Shown here: positions 23,135 to 35,198 of the stretch, one piece after another
Layout of the letters: every line of letters begins with the position of its first letter
How positions within the stretch are numbered: the first letter of the stretch is position 1
Origin: Lindgomyces ingoldianus
Taxonomy: Eukaryota > Ascomycota > Dothideomycetes > Pleosporales > Lindgomycetaceae
Direction: 5' to 3'
Length of the DNA stretch: 42,779 nt
NCBI RefSeq assembly: GCF_010093535.1
Contig: NW_022985253.1
Span: 1 to 42,779 of the forward strand
Made by a program: the position numbers and the translations under genes
The notes under the pieces: generated by a model
Databases searched by the model: none
Seen by the model: only the letters and a program-made list of their open reading frames with translations
Told to the model about the DNA's origin: nothing

Positions 23135-24676
23135 ACTAAAAGGTACGCACGAGAATACTTAAGCTAAGTATTCTCGCATAGTATAATATATATATAAGTA
23201 ATGCTAGGGTAAGCACTAGCACTAGCGGTTGTCTCTAGCCTAGCCTAAACCTCTATGAGCGAGAGAAGGCCACGTAGTTGACTGTGCTAACCTCGTTACA
23301 CTAGTAGTGCTAGTGCACACTTGTATGTTAGTATTTGCGCGCCATCTAAGCGCAAGTACAGGTGAATAGGCGTTAAGGCGTATATAGTTTCTCTTAGTAG
23401 CAAATCTTTTATACTACTTATTTACTAGCTTTTTAAAACCTAGACTTATTTATAAAAGCTAAAGTGTATTAAATTAGTAAACTTTTTTATTAGTTATTTT
23501 TTAAGATAATAACTAGCTAAACAGTAATAAATATAGTACTAGGTAAAGACACTTAAGAGCTCTTTAAAGTTAAATAACATAGCTAGTGCTAGTAGTAACA
23601 GCATAGAACTGTTGTTTACTAGCTGCTGTAGATTTAGCTCTAAGTACATTGCTAATATATAACACCTCTAGTATGCTGCTATGCAGATGATATTAAATTT
23701 AGTTGCATTATTACCTAACTTTAAATCTAGGTTTTGTACTCCTTTATAGTAGTATAGGCTATAATTATGTGTACTACTTTAGTCTTGCTACTTATACTAA
23801 TCTTAAAAGTTAGTTATGTTAAACTTAGAAGTTAAAACATAAGTTTTAAAAAGCTAAAATTACTTATTAAAATAATACACTATAATATAAGAATTATTTT
23901 AGATAAAATTAGAGGTAAAGTAAACACATTACTTTAAGTCTACAGCCTTCTACTCTAAAAACTTTAGCATAAAGTGTAATAAATTATGCTAATGTTAATC
24001 TATAGTAAAGAACATAATAAATAAAGTTAAATAGTATAGTTAGTGCACTTTATTAGTTTTAGTAAAAACATAATATAAAAGTAATAAATAAGTAATAAAT
24101 AAACTATTACTTTTAACGCTTTTCTTTTTTATACCTAATAAAATTAAGTTTTATAAATATTAGCTATAAGCTTTATAATAAAATTAATTTAATGCTAGCT
24201 ACTATTTAGCTAATTACACTTCTCTTATATTAACTTAACTATAATTTTTTTATTACTAAAATTTTTTTTAACATAGAAACCTACCTTAGTAGTAGACTTT
24301 TAGTAGAGAAAAGTGTTAAATGCAGTAAAACAGAACTATAGGTAGTGTGTAAACTATCTATCTTTATAGTAAATAAAATGCTAGATATAAGATAAATAAA
24401 TAAATTTTTATAAGCATAGTTAAATAAACTCTACTACCTTATATAAAAATAAAGATAAAAATGCTAGGCTTAGTTGTAGCTTATAGTTTTTAAATTTAAA
24501 TAGAGAAGTTTGTTTTATAAAGCTATAAAAAAGTACGTCTAATTAGTTGTTCTTTAGATATGCTGTTATAAGGTCTTAAATTCTATAACATTTAAAGTAA
24601 AGTTAAAAATAATTTTATAATTAAAATCTTTTAACTTTTTAATTTCTAGGTCTTTTATTACTAAGCTTTTATAATA
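23135..24676. other. AT-rich degraded repeat DNA
   Basis: The stretch 23,200-23,390 is less mutated (CpG-containing words, several TAGTGCTAG repeats), while 23,390-24,676 is strongly TpA-biased with no readable frame. A perfect hairpin lies at 23,151-23,175: 11-bp arms GAGAATACTTA / TAAGTATTCTC around AGC. The target sequence of the miniature LTR element begins at its right end. Confidence 0.45.
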
Positions 24677-24772
24677 GCTAGTGTTGTGTACAGCTATCCG
24701 TCTATATATATCCTTCTGCTGTGCTAGCTAGGAGGTTAACCTGTTGGCAAACGCAACAGTTATAAGCCTAGT

Positions 24773-24882
24773 TCGCGGCGTAGTGTAGATGGTTAGCGCT
24801 TGAAAATTTGCGCACCTCTGCTCCACTAATAGGATTGCATTATCCTAGAGCACTGCGTGTTTGATTCCCACGCTCAGCAAAG
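24773..24882 (+). other. tRNA-like module in the miniature element (copy 1)
   Basis: An A-box-like TAGTGTAGATGGTTAGCGC (24,781-24,799) is followed by a B-box-like GTTTGATTCC (24,859-24,868) inside a GCGTG/CACGC stem, with another hairpin AGGAT/ATCCT between them. A second copy sits at about 41,063-41,172 with the same boxes. The acceptor stem cannot be closed and the box distance is long, so this is not an intact tRNA gene; it may be a decayed tRNA-derived insert. Confidence 0.35.
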
Positions 24883-24960
24883 AGCATTTAGGTAGTGCGT
24901 CTATTACAGAGGCTACCTTACTAGATCTGTCTCTAAGTTCTGTTGCTTGGGCTAGGGAGG

Positions 24961-25553
24961 TGTTACAGTCTACGGTTGGACCAGCGTAACTCCACCGGCA
25001 GTGCTCCACAATCTAGCTGGATTGGGGCAGGGCTCGCTTATGAACCAATCGGAAGACACGGAGGCAGCACAGCTGCCTGCGGTAATGGAAGAGTGCGTTG
25101 TCTAATAGGAAGGACAGGCCACAAGTTTAGGAAGCTTAAGGGAGCCTATAGAGCTTGCCTTAGCAGACTTTTATAAACTCCTTAAGCTCCTCTTAGCACC
25201 TTTAGTATATGTATATAATTCCCCTATTAAACAACTTTAAAGAGGTGTGTTTAATGTTTAGTTTATTCTCTATATAGACTAAGTAGCATTTAGCTTTTTA
25301 AAAAGCTATAATACTATTTGTATATTTTACACTATATATACCTCTAATTCTGTCTAACAGGACTGTTTAACCTAGCCTTTCTACTGCTGCATTAAGGGCA
25401 AACTATAATCTAGTCACTCTTCTCCCCTCTAGTAGCCTATTAGCCTGTACGTAGGACTGTACACCCTACTAGTTAGCCCCTTACTACCTGTCCTACTTGT
25501 CCCCTAGGAACACTATAAGACCTAAGTGCTTCTATAAAGTAAGAATTGTAACA
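24961..25553 (+). repeat. left (5') LTR of the gypsy element
   Basis: 593 bp. Its outer (left) part is nearly free of RIP, while its inner (right) end carries about thirteen C-to-T/G-to-A changes relative to the other LTR. Confidence 0.9.
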
Positions 25554-26229
25554 TTAAACACTACTCTATTAAAAAGTATAAATACTTTTTAATATAATTT
25601 AGATTCTAACATAGCCTACATAGCGCTATTAAGATTTATAAAAGTTTCTACCTAAAGTAAAGCTATCTTAGCAGAACAAATTAACACTATCTAGGATAAC
25701 ATAAAAGAACTCTAATAGATTAGTAAAAAAATTAGTAAACTAGTAAACCTCTAATAAAAAGTTGTAAACTTTTACTAAAAAGTAATAAATTTATAAAATT
25801 CTCTAAGACTTATAAGCTTTTAAGAGGCTACTAGCTACGCCTACTAGATACATAAACTATAAGTAGAGCTAGCAAAAATATAAAACATTTTAACTAAAAA
25901 AGTAAGCATTATAGCTAAAAAGACTTTAAGACTAGCTCTTTTAAAGCTTTTTAAAAGATTATTAAAAAACCTTTACTTATTTTTTATAAAATGTTACTTT
26001 TATATGTAATATAACAAAGGAGCATTTTAAACTAATGTAGAAATAATCTTCTAGATAAAACTACACCTAGAAGGCCCCTCTATAATCTAGTTTTAACTAC
26101 ACATAGATAATTAAATAGACTTTAGAGCTAATAGTGCACTACTTAATTCTAAAACTAAAAAAGTGTTTAGTAGTATTAAAATTTTTAAAGCAGCTCTAAC
26201 AGCTATTTATAGAACTTTAGATAAAAAAA

Positions 26230-26713
26230 GGATTACAGCTAACAAACTAGACACTATAAGGCAGGGTAATAGCCTAGTCTAGAACTATGCAGCACACTTT
26301 AGAGAGTAATTAGCTATCTGCAAATAGAGCAACTAAAAGGCCCTATACTACATGTTTTACAACAGACTAAATAACAAAGTAAAAAATAAATTTATGCATG
26401 TTAATAAGCTAACTACTTTAAATAACTATATTATAAAAGTAACAACCTATAATAACTGCTATAAAAAGTGTAAAAAAAAAAATTTAAAAAGAACTTTCTA
26501 GAAGCTAGAGTTTATCTTAATAAAAAAAAACTTTTATAATATAATAAAAAACTAATAGACCTTAGTTATGTAAAGCATACATAAAGCCCTCTCTTAAAGA
26601 AAAACTAAGTCTTAGGATGTAATAGGCTACCTCTAATAAAGAAATAATAAAAGTAGTTAGAGAACAAGGCCTACCTAAACTATAGAAAAGTAAGACATTT
26701 CTGCTAAAACTGC
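26230..26713 (+). pseudogene. gypsy gag remnant (capsid and zinc knuckle)
   Basis: From about 26,230 a frame reads ANKLDTIRQGNSLVQNYAAH and continues FREQLAICKQ, typical of fungal gypsy capsid. At 26,672-26,713 a CCHC knuckle is recognisable (C-x2-C-x4-H-x4-C), with the first two Cys codons changed to Tyr (TGC to TAC, TGT to TAT) and a RIP stop inside. Upstream gag (25,554-26,230) is too damaged to read reliably. Confidence 0.65.
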
Positions 26714-27989
26714 CTAAACTTCTAAAAAAAGAGAGAATAAAAATACTACTATAATAATAAAAACTATTACTACTAAATACAGCCTTATAGAAGAGGAAAT
26801 ATTAGAAAGATTAAATAATAAACTCTACTAAAGATATAAAAGAAACTATTCTTTAAGCAACTATTTTAAAGTGTACTAAGAAGTAGTTATTTAAAACTTT
26901 AGTAGCTTAAATATAGTGTTATAGAACTTTATAATTTTTAAAAGATATAAAAAAAAAACTTAGATCTAAAGATATATTATAAATGTATAATAAAAAGAAA
27001 AATAGTTCTTTTTTTAAAACTAGACCTCTAGTACTTTAGTAAGAGAACTCTCTAAACAGTTCTAGAAATGTAAATGCTAAAAGTGTAGTTTATAACATAA
27101 CTACTTAAGCTATTACATAGTTATGCTTTACTAGATAAACATTAGTAATAACTACTTTACATTTAACATTATATAGTAGATAGCTAAAGTTAAATATAAC
27201 ATTATAGATAATAAAGAATAATAGCAGTTTTTTATTAAGATCTAAGACTAGAAACTAGAAGGACTAGGTAGACCTGCTAGGTTTAAAGTTTAAAAGCTAG
27301 TACCTAGGAAACCTAAAACACTACTCCTAAGCCTTATAATTAGTAGGAAGGCTTTAGTAATGTAATAGAGCTATAGCTAGTGTACACTCTATAGAAGTAA
27401 TATCTATAGCACTAACAACTGCTAATAAAAAGCACACCTTATACAGATAGTACAAACAAAAGAATACCTTTAGTAGACTTAGAAGAGCCCTCTTAATACC
27501 CTACATAAACCTAATAACTGTCTATACCCCTAGTACTAGTGCACATAACACTACTGTGTTAAGCACTAGAACAATAAGCACTAAATAAGCTAGTAGCCTA
27601 CATAGAAAAAGAACTATAATAAGTGCTTATAGCAAGGAACAGCCTTAGCCTATAAAACTATAAACTGCTATACTTGCTAAATAGCCCCTCTACATAAATA
27701 AAAAGAGTAGGTAAAATATAAAGAATAAAATAACTATAGGTTTTACTACTTCTAGTAAAAGGTAGTAAAAAAAAAAGACTACTTAATGTTACATTACTTA
27801 ATTAAAGATTATAAGTGTAAAGTAGCTAACTGCTATAACTAAGAACACTAGATCTATAAAAAAATAAGTTTAATAATAACTTATAAAACATTAACCTTTA
27901 CCTTTTTTTAAATAAAAAAGTCTTTTATAACATATTAGTTCTAGTTGCAGTAGGATAAGGGATAGAATATAGCCTAATAACTACCTTTA

Positions 27990-28360
27990 CATATAAGAAA
28001 CAGTTAGGACTAGCTCTTATAGATAGTAGATGCACCTTTACAGCACTAGACAAAAATTAAGTAGATAAGCATAAAATTCTTTTTTATATAAAAAAAAATT
28101 CTATTTAAGGTAACCCTTGCTAATGCATTCTTAATTAAGTATAGTAAAAAATAAATTAACTTAAAAACACATAAATAAGACTTTAAAACTCTAAATATAA
28201 AAAACTAGAGGTCTATAAACATACTCTTATTAAAAAATAAGTATAATGTAATTTTAGGCTATAACTAGCTTAGAACATATAACTCTGCTATTAACTAAAG
28301 AATAATAATAATAGAAAGCCTAAAGAACTACACGCGCATAACCTAGTTAGTATGCTATAA
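27990..28360 (+). pseudogene. gypsy aspartic protease remnant
   Basis: ALIDS-x-CTFTALD at about 28,010-28,060 matches the retroviral-type protease active-site block D-S/T-G, here with the Gly codon mutated to Arg. The frame is broken downstream. Confidence 0.6.
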
Positions 28361-28559
28361 TAATAAATGCTTAATCTATAAGTAAGTAAAGTAAAGTAGC
28401 AGTTACTACTCTAGGAAAGGAAAACTTAAAAAGTTCCCTTATTAAAAACTTAAAGCTTAGGCTATTAGAATAATAAAAAAAAAGCTTAAAAAAGTTCCTT
28501 ATAAAGAAATTAGAGATAATAAAAATGTAAAATAGATTAAAATCTTTTAAATCTAAAAT

Positions 28560-29490
28560 AAAAGTAGCATCTCTTTTAAATATAAGGATTACAAGGACAT
28601 GTTTAAGACACTAGAAGACCTAGAAAAACTGCTACTACACTAACTCTAAGACTATGCTATTAACCTAGTAAAAGACTATAATCTAAAAACCTATAAGCTC
28701 TGCTCTTTAACAAGGGCACAGAAGAAGGCCTTACAAGAGTACATTAATTAGATGCTAGCTTAAGGCTATATCTAGAAAAGTTATAGCCTAGTTGCTTTAG
28801 CTATAGTCTTTAAAAAAAAAAATTTATATTTACTAGAATTATAAAACTCTAAATAATAATATAATTTAAAATTAGTTTTTTTTACTAATTATATAAGATA
28901 TTATAAACTAACTAAAAAGAACCTAGTACTTTATAAAGTTTAACATACAAGACAGATTTAATAAAATAAAAATAAAAGAGAGAGATAAATAGCTTATAGT
29001 GTTTAAAACGCTATAAGAACTTTATAAATTATTAGTAATGCTGTTTAGCTTAACAAACACCTTAGTAATGTTCTAGCAAATTATTAACACAGCCCTTAAT
29101 CTATATCTTAATGTCTTTACCCTAGTATACCTAGATAACATTTTTATCTATTTAAAAGACACTCTAAAAGACTATGTACAGAAGGTATAAAAAGTCTTAG
29201 AAAAGCTAAGAAAGTACAGACTCTATTTACAGCTCTTTAAATGTAAATTCTATGTTACTAAGATAAAATATTTAGAATTTATAATTAATAGTAAAGAAAC
29301 AAAGATTAACTTAGCTAAAATATAAAAAGTACTTAAATAGCTAAAGCCTATAATAGTTAAAGAAGTTAAAAGATTCCTTAGACTATTAGAATATGTTAGA
29401 TAAATAATCTAAGACTACTTAAAAATTACTATACCTCTAACAAACACTACTACTAAAGAATAGGCAATAGCAAAATTTATCTAGACTTTA
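28560..29490 (+). pseudogene. gypsy reverse transcriptase remnant
   Basis: The catalytic YLDDI box is at about 29,129-29,143 as LVYLDNIFIYL, where the second Asp codon is GAC to AAC. Helices before and after follow the gypsy RT plan (SLTNTLVMFQ-like stretch, then KLRKYRLYLQ-like stretch). The end of the RT/RNase H linker (a FIWT-like stretch) is cut by the Fot1-like insertion at 29,491 and resumes at 30,627. Confidence 0.75.
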
Positions 29491-29492
29491 TA

Positions 29493-30624
29493 ACGTACCT
29501 AACAGGTTGGCCGGCCACACGGGTTGGCCGGCCACTTTTGCCAAGCCCCTACTAAACTCTACCTATCTACATAATGCCTTAACAACAACACTAGATTAAA
29601 TCTTCTAAAGAATGTTAGATACAGCTTGCTTTTTAGGCTTTTAAACAAGACTTAAAACTCTTCTTAGAACGCGCTGCAGCTATTTATAATGTCTTTTACA
29701 TAACACTAAGCAATTAACGCGCTAGACAGCCTTTACAAGCAGAATGCTAGCCTAAATTAAGGAATCTAACTAAGCTTAAAAAGAAGGTAGTTGTTAAGTA
29801 CATACTTAAGCTTATTACACGCAGATTTCCCTCTAAGCTTGCAGCTGTAGCTAATATAGCTAATTCCTTGCCTGCAGAGCGCAATCTAGGCTAGGTTAGC
29901 TTAAACTAGACTAGTATGTAGGTTAAGCACTGCCCTAAGTTTATAATAAAGTTTAATTACAAGTATAATTATAAGAGAGCGCTTTATAAGGATCTAGAGG
30001 TTATCTAGGGCTAGTTTTGCCTAGTAGCTAACATAAAAGCTAAGTACAGTATCTAGAATAAAGACAGGTATAACTTTAATAAGTTAGGCTTTATAATAAG
30101 CTAGATATTAACTAGAGCAGTTGTTACAGCTTTAGAGAGACAAAGACAGCTAAAGGCAATACAGTAAGGTAATAGAGAGTAGATAATAGTTATTTAGAGC
30201 ATTAACATAATAGGGTAGGCTATAAGATTATAAAGCTTTAAGCAGCAAATAAGGCTGCCACGCAACATAGATCACATAAAAAGAAGCAGATTTAGGCAGA
30301 AAAGACCTTAATAGTTAAGAATAGGGCTTGTCTAACTGCTCTAAAGGAGTTTAGAGCGCGTAGTAATAGGAAGAAGCTAAAGACGCAGGTGCGCGCTAAA
30401 GAAGGTAAGCTAAGTTAAAGGCAATGCAGGCAGTGCAATTAGACTAGGCATAACTTGCGTACGTGTAAGCAAGTAGTAAAAGTAGACTCTAAATAATATC
30501 TTGTGTTGTATTACTCTATATAGGGCTAAAGTAGGCTGTTTTGCGAGAGAATGGGGTGGTTTTGGTAGGGGCTTGGCAAAAGTGGCCGGCCAACCCGTGT
30601 GGCCGGCCAACCCGTTAGGTACGT
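29493..30624 (+). mobile_element. internally deleted Fot1/Pot2-like element with GGCCGGCC terminal repeats
   Basis: 1132 bp flanked by TA (29,491-29,492 and 30,625-30,626). The terminal repeats start ACGTACCTAACAGG and hold two copies of GGTTGGCCGGCCAC exactly 17 bp apart, then ACTTTTGCCAAG; both ends are essentially unmutated. The left about 720 bp correspond to the 5' part of the element at 20,784. Near 30,215-30,235 the sequence jumps to its 3' part (AAGCTTTAAGCAG), so about 0.75 kb of transposase is missing. It interrupts the gypsy RT/RNase H junction. The open frame at 30,410-30,640 spans its 3' terminal repeat and is not a gene. Confidence 0.88.
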
Positions 30625-30626
30625 TA

Positions 30627-31110
30627 AATAAATAAAGCATTTATAATATTAAAATAAGCTATAACAGCTAAACTAGTGCTAAGAATGTACAACTTATAGC
30701 TAGACACTAAGATCCACACAGATGCATCTTTAGAAGCTAGTAGAGCCGCGTTCTACTAGAAGCAAGAAGAGAGGAAATAGCACCTAGTAGTGTACTACTC
30801 TGCTAAGTTTTTAGGACCTAAAGCAGGCTATAGCATACCTAATAAGAAACTAAAAGCAATATTAAACGCTATAAGAGTATAGGCTACAGAACTACATAAA
30901 ATAGTAAAACTCTTTTATATTATAACTAACTATGTAAACCTAGTTACATTTTTAATAGTAAAGAAACTTTTGCTAATGCATGTAAGATAGGTAATAAAAC
31001 TTGTATAGTTTAACTACATTATTAAGCATGTTCTAAGAGCATAAAATTAACAGGCTAACGCTCTTAGCTAAAGACTAGATTACTTTAATAAAAAAAAGAA
31101 AAAAACTAAG
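30627..31110 (+). pseudogene. gypsy RNase H remnant
   Basis: The frame resumes after the Fot1-like insertion. DASLEASRAAFY is the RNase H opening with its catalytic Asp, followed by YYSAKFLGPKAGYSIPNKKL and then FYIITNYVNL, where the usual TDH is lost. It belongs to the same gypsy pol as the RT segment. Confidence 0.75.
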
Positions 31111-31119
31111 AAATTTACT

Positions 31120-31434
31120 CTTTTTAAAAAAACTAATAAAGAATAGATCTATAATAGACTTTAACTTATAAAAGAATTCTACATGCTTACAGTAGTTAAG
31201 TAAGGATAAAAAAACTTAATCTAAAAATACTATAAATCTCTAATATTTAGGCACCTTTTAAAAAAAAAATAAAGCTGCTATACTATAAAAAATACTAAAA
31301 ATAAAGCAGCTATGCACTAAGGTACTTAGAGAATGCAACACTTATAATAAAAATAACTTATAAAGGCATAAGATTTATAAATACTTTTACCTAATTAAAG
31401 CACTAAAGCTACTATAGATAATAATTATAATAGA
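31120..31434 (+). pseudogene. gypsy integrase, first part, before the copia insertion
   Basis: A damaged frame continues from RNase H to the copia target site. The last readable bases, followed directly by 38,633, give an integrase core start (TIDFITDLPLSK-like, with RIP changes). The copia element entered at ATAGA (31,430-31,434). Confidence 0.6.
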
Positions 31435-31714
31435 TGTTGAATAGGCTCTGACAGCTAGCTGCTTATAGTATGAGCACTTAAGTAGTAAGAGTAAGAGTGG
31501 TGTACAGTGTGCACAGCGTACAAGGTAGGTAAGGTAAGGGCAATATGTTTCTAGTTCTATTACTCTTGTCTTTTCTCTGTACAGAGGAAAAGAGGGATAT
31601 CTAGATGTTTGCGCACAGAGGTTTGCGCACAAGCATTATGTAACAGAGATACGTGGTCCTGCTTGTGCGCAATTACTTATATCTAGACTATAACGCTGCT
31701 ACTGTGTACAGACA
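31435..31714 (-). repeat. left LTR of the copia element
   Basis: 280 bp. Against the right LTR it differs at about 30 sites, all transitions. It is the mutated copy only in its right (inner) part. Confidence 0.92.
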
Positions 31715-32161
31715 CTAGCAACTTTTCTTTTTATCTAAAGAGTTGCCTTCTGTACGTGTTACCTTTCTTCTATCTATGTAGGTCTATCTAATTACATTCT
31801 GCCTTTACTCTACCTTATTTGTTAGGACTTGCCTTAGTAATGCTGTATATTAAGATAAGCTAGTTACACTATGTAAATAGCTTTATAAATAGTGTAAAGT
31901 GTTTTAGGCTATTATTATTTAGCCTTTATGTGCTTGCCTTGTAAGTAATTTAGCAGTGTATAAACTATTTTATGCAGAGTTTTGTGCTAGAATAGTGTAG
32001 GATCTTTGCGTAGGCAGGTGCGTAGGGAAGTGTATATAATAAAGTCTTCTTTTTTTTTTTACTTTCTCTTTTTTATTTTTTACTTTCTAAGCTTTACTAT
32101 ACTATTCTCTAGCTTTTTTCTCTTTTTGTATAGTGCTAACAGTGACAGATACTCCCGCCTG

Positions 32162-32169
32162 CACACACA

Positions 32170-32209
<40 letters not shown>
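32162..32209 (+). repeat. microsatellite (CA)13(GA)11
   Basis: An uninterrupted CA run passes directly into a GA run. It sits in the 3' non-coding part of the copia element, about 450 bp inside the left LTR. All CpA steps are intact although CpA is the preferred RIP target. The open frame at 32,006-32,290 is made by this run and a poly-T tract and is not a gene. Confidence 0.95.
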
Positions 32210-33379
32210 TGTCTCTCTAGCCTTCCTCCTCTACCTCTAGCGCTGTTAGTGTGGGCGTCTTTAACGTCCTTGTGCAGTCTAGCAGCCTAGGGCGCATCTA
32301 TGTTACCCTTTTAACTAGTTCTGCTGCTAATTAGTAGTTTATTTAGTGTCTTAGTATAAATATATAAATTTTTTAACTCTTCTACTTCCTTCTTATATAA
32401 AATGCTAATTATAAATAGGCTAAGAAGTAGCATGTAGTAGCTTTACTATTTTATAATATTAATGTTATTTTACTTACTAGCACTAATCTATAGCTATAGG
32501 CAGCAAAGGTTGTGTGTTATAAGAGGTACTTCTATGCAGTTCTAGTCTAGAGTTGTAGTTAAGTCCTAGTAACTCTATGTGCTTATTATTATAGTAGCAC
32601 TACTAGTGCTTTTTTTTTATTAAGTGTTATATATTAGCTAACTTCTAAGCTAATGCCTACACCTTATGCGTATAGTAGAGCTGTGGTCTACATTGTGACT
32701 ACTATACATAAGGGGTGGTGGCTTTTCTTTTTCTGTATACTAGATAAATAGACTGTTTTTTTTACATATCCTTCTCTTCTAATCTTATAATAAGAAAAAT
32801 AAGTGCGTATAATAAAAAAAATAAAAGAAATAGGCTTTATATAAAAGTGTTATTAGTCTAGTTAGTTTAAGGCATCTTTGCGCACAGAATCTAGCTAGTC
32901 TATAGATGCTTCTATCTAGATAGAGAGGCAGTTAGTTAGGACTAATAATTAAAAAGCCTAGTTTAGTGTTTTCTTTATATATGCATTTACTAAGTTATTT
33001 TTACTATTAATTTACTTTATTTTAGCAATTTCCCTTTTCTTGTATAATTTATAGAGTAATATAATGTTAATTATAAGTTACTTTTTGCTAGTAGTGCCTA
33101 GCTTAATAAAGTAATTATATAGAAACTTTAAATTTGTGCAGATTACTACTAGAATTAGTAGCAGTTTAAGCATTTATATAATTTACTATAAAGTTATACT
33201 AAAGGTAATTACATTATTAAACCTTTTAACTATTTTATATAGTTTACTAGTAAAGACACTCCTAGTTACTCTTTTACACTTAGTAGAATTCTAGTATATA
33301 ATGTTGCCTAGTATTTTAAAGTAGTTGCTTTACTTTATATAGTTCTTATTACTTAATATAATTAAGAATTCTAGCTATA

Positions 33380-34300
33380 AGCTAAGGTTCTTATTATTAG
33401 TAAATAATCTATTTATAAAGATAAATAGCTTTACATAATTAAGCTATAATAGTAGAAAGGTAAAACTACGCTTATTATTATCTATCTGCTATTAAATTTA
33501 TGCGTTAAGTGTGTTAATATTATTATGCAAAGGGTCTATAGTTTATGCAGTAATAGAGAGGTTAAATGCTGCCTTTAGTTAACACATAGATGTAATGTAT
33601 ACCCCTCTTGTATATTACTTAACATATTATTATGTAGCATCCTTATTTTTTAGGTTAATTATATAAAGGTAGCTTACTTATCCCTTCTAAGTAAGGACTA
33701 CTGTGTTATGTGTAAGTTTAATCTTTTTGCTATTAAACTTAATAAGTTGCTTCTCTGCTAGAATAGTTTTACTTTTTACATAGAACTTTACCTTCTGTAG
33801 TTTTTTCTTTTCTCTTTACATAAAATTCTTTATTATAATGCTTAAAGTGTTGTCTATCTATAGGCTAGTAATACTAAAGGTGTGCTCTCCTTTATTAGTA
33901 ATTAAGAGGTAGAGGTTATATAAAAAGATATGCATACATAGCTTTTTTTTATAGTAGTTATAGTATGTTTTAAACTAATACAGTCCTAATTTAGCAGCTC
34001 TATATAAAAGTTGTACAACCTAGAGTATTATATTTAGTAAAAAGCTCTAGCGCATCTTCTTTAGTAGCTTTATATACAGCGTGCGCATAAGCTTATCTGT
34101 TAATTAGATGTATGCTTATGTAATATTACATAGTTTAAAATGCATTCTATATGTAGCTTTTAAGCTTACTTTTATAGCTAAAAGTAGTCTCTAGCTTATC
34201 TTTTAAATAGTTAGTAACTAAGTAAGAATTTCTTCTTTCTTTTTATCTAAGTAGCTAGTAAACACTAGGCAGGATTTCTTATATAGTTAAGTTGTTTTGC
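33380..34300 (-). pseudogene. copia reverse transcriptase / RNase H remnant
   Basis: On the minus strand a frame gives LLYRAAKLGLYQFKTYYN, then CLLITNKGEHTFSI, a damaged catalytic segment (I-D-N-T-L at about 33,860), and KLQKVKFYVKSKTIL. Further left (about 33,590-33,380), CQLKAAFNLS..A and INTLNA follow the pattern CQPEAxFDLSxAAQ..P..xDIKALN known from fungal copia elements. Several stops and lost acidic residues make it non-functional. Confidence 0.7.
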
Positions 34301-35015
34301 CTTTTACTTTTTATATAAGGTAAAGGTTAAAAATCTAACCTTTATACCTTATTAAGTTATACACTATAACTTTAAAAGTGCTGTTAGTAATTAGGGTGTC
34401 TATCTCTATGCAGTCTAATTTCTTAAATAGCTTTCTAGGTGTAGTAATTACACTGTTTATATAAAGCTTAATAGATAAAGCCTAATTATTTTTCTTCTTT
34501 TAGGTTAGAAATACCTAGTCTAAACTTTATGTAAGTTTTCTTTGCCTTTTACTTTTTCTAGTATCTATATCTTCTTTTTGCACTAGTGCAGCATTACTAT
34601 CCTAAGGGGCTTAGTCTATAGTAGGCTCTAGTTCTACCTTTATAACATTTTTATAAGGCTGTTTTCTCTTCCTCTTCTTTAGAAGATTCTTTTATATAGG
34701 GATTAGTTTATCTAGGTTATCTATTATAGGTAGGTTGTCTTTTTTTTTTTCTTTATAGTACAGTTTAACTTGTGTATATTAGAGCTTTAGTAGGCTATTT
34801 TTTCTTTTAATAATAATGTCTCTTTCTTTAATACTCTTAATCTTATATAGGCTAGTCTAGCCTTTTTTCTCCCTCTATGCTATAATCTTTAAGCTAAGGG
34901 GGAGGTTAAGAACTTTATGTGTTGTAGAGCTATTATAAGTGTTAATTATATAATTAATGTTTACTTTTATATAGTCTTTTTAAAGTATCTTTATTACCTT
35001 TTGTATAGCGCTTGC

Positions 35016-35198
35016 TTATGTAATAATATCTAGTAATAGCAGAGAGTTTAGGTTAATTTTTAAGTATGCTCTAAAAACTAGCAGCGTGGGTACTAGACTA
35101 TGTAGGCTAGCTGTGTTGTTTAGAGCCTTAACTGCTATCTGTAGGATAGCCTTATTATCTATATAGTTACCTAGCTTAGTCTTTAGGATGTTAAACAC
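35016..35198 (-). pseudogene. copia integrase remnant
   Basis: The 60-codon minus-strand segment contains LQIAVKALNNTASLHSLVPT followed by LLVFRAYLKI, close to the integrase C-terminal block AVKAxNDTAGPxGLVPTLLVFGAYP of fungal Ty1/copia elements. The frame is closed on both sides by RIP stops. Confidence 0.7.

Noticed and set aside
24943..25176. 77-codon open frame
   Set aside because: It lies in the gypsy left LTR and has no coding motif.
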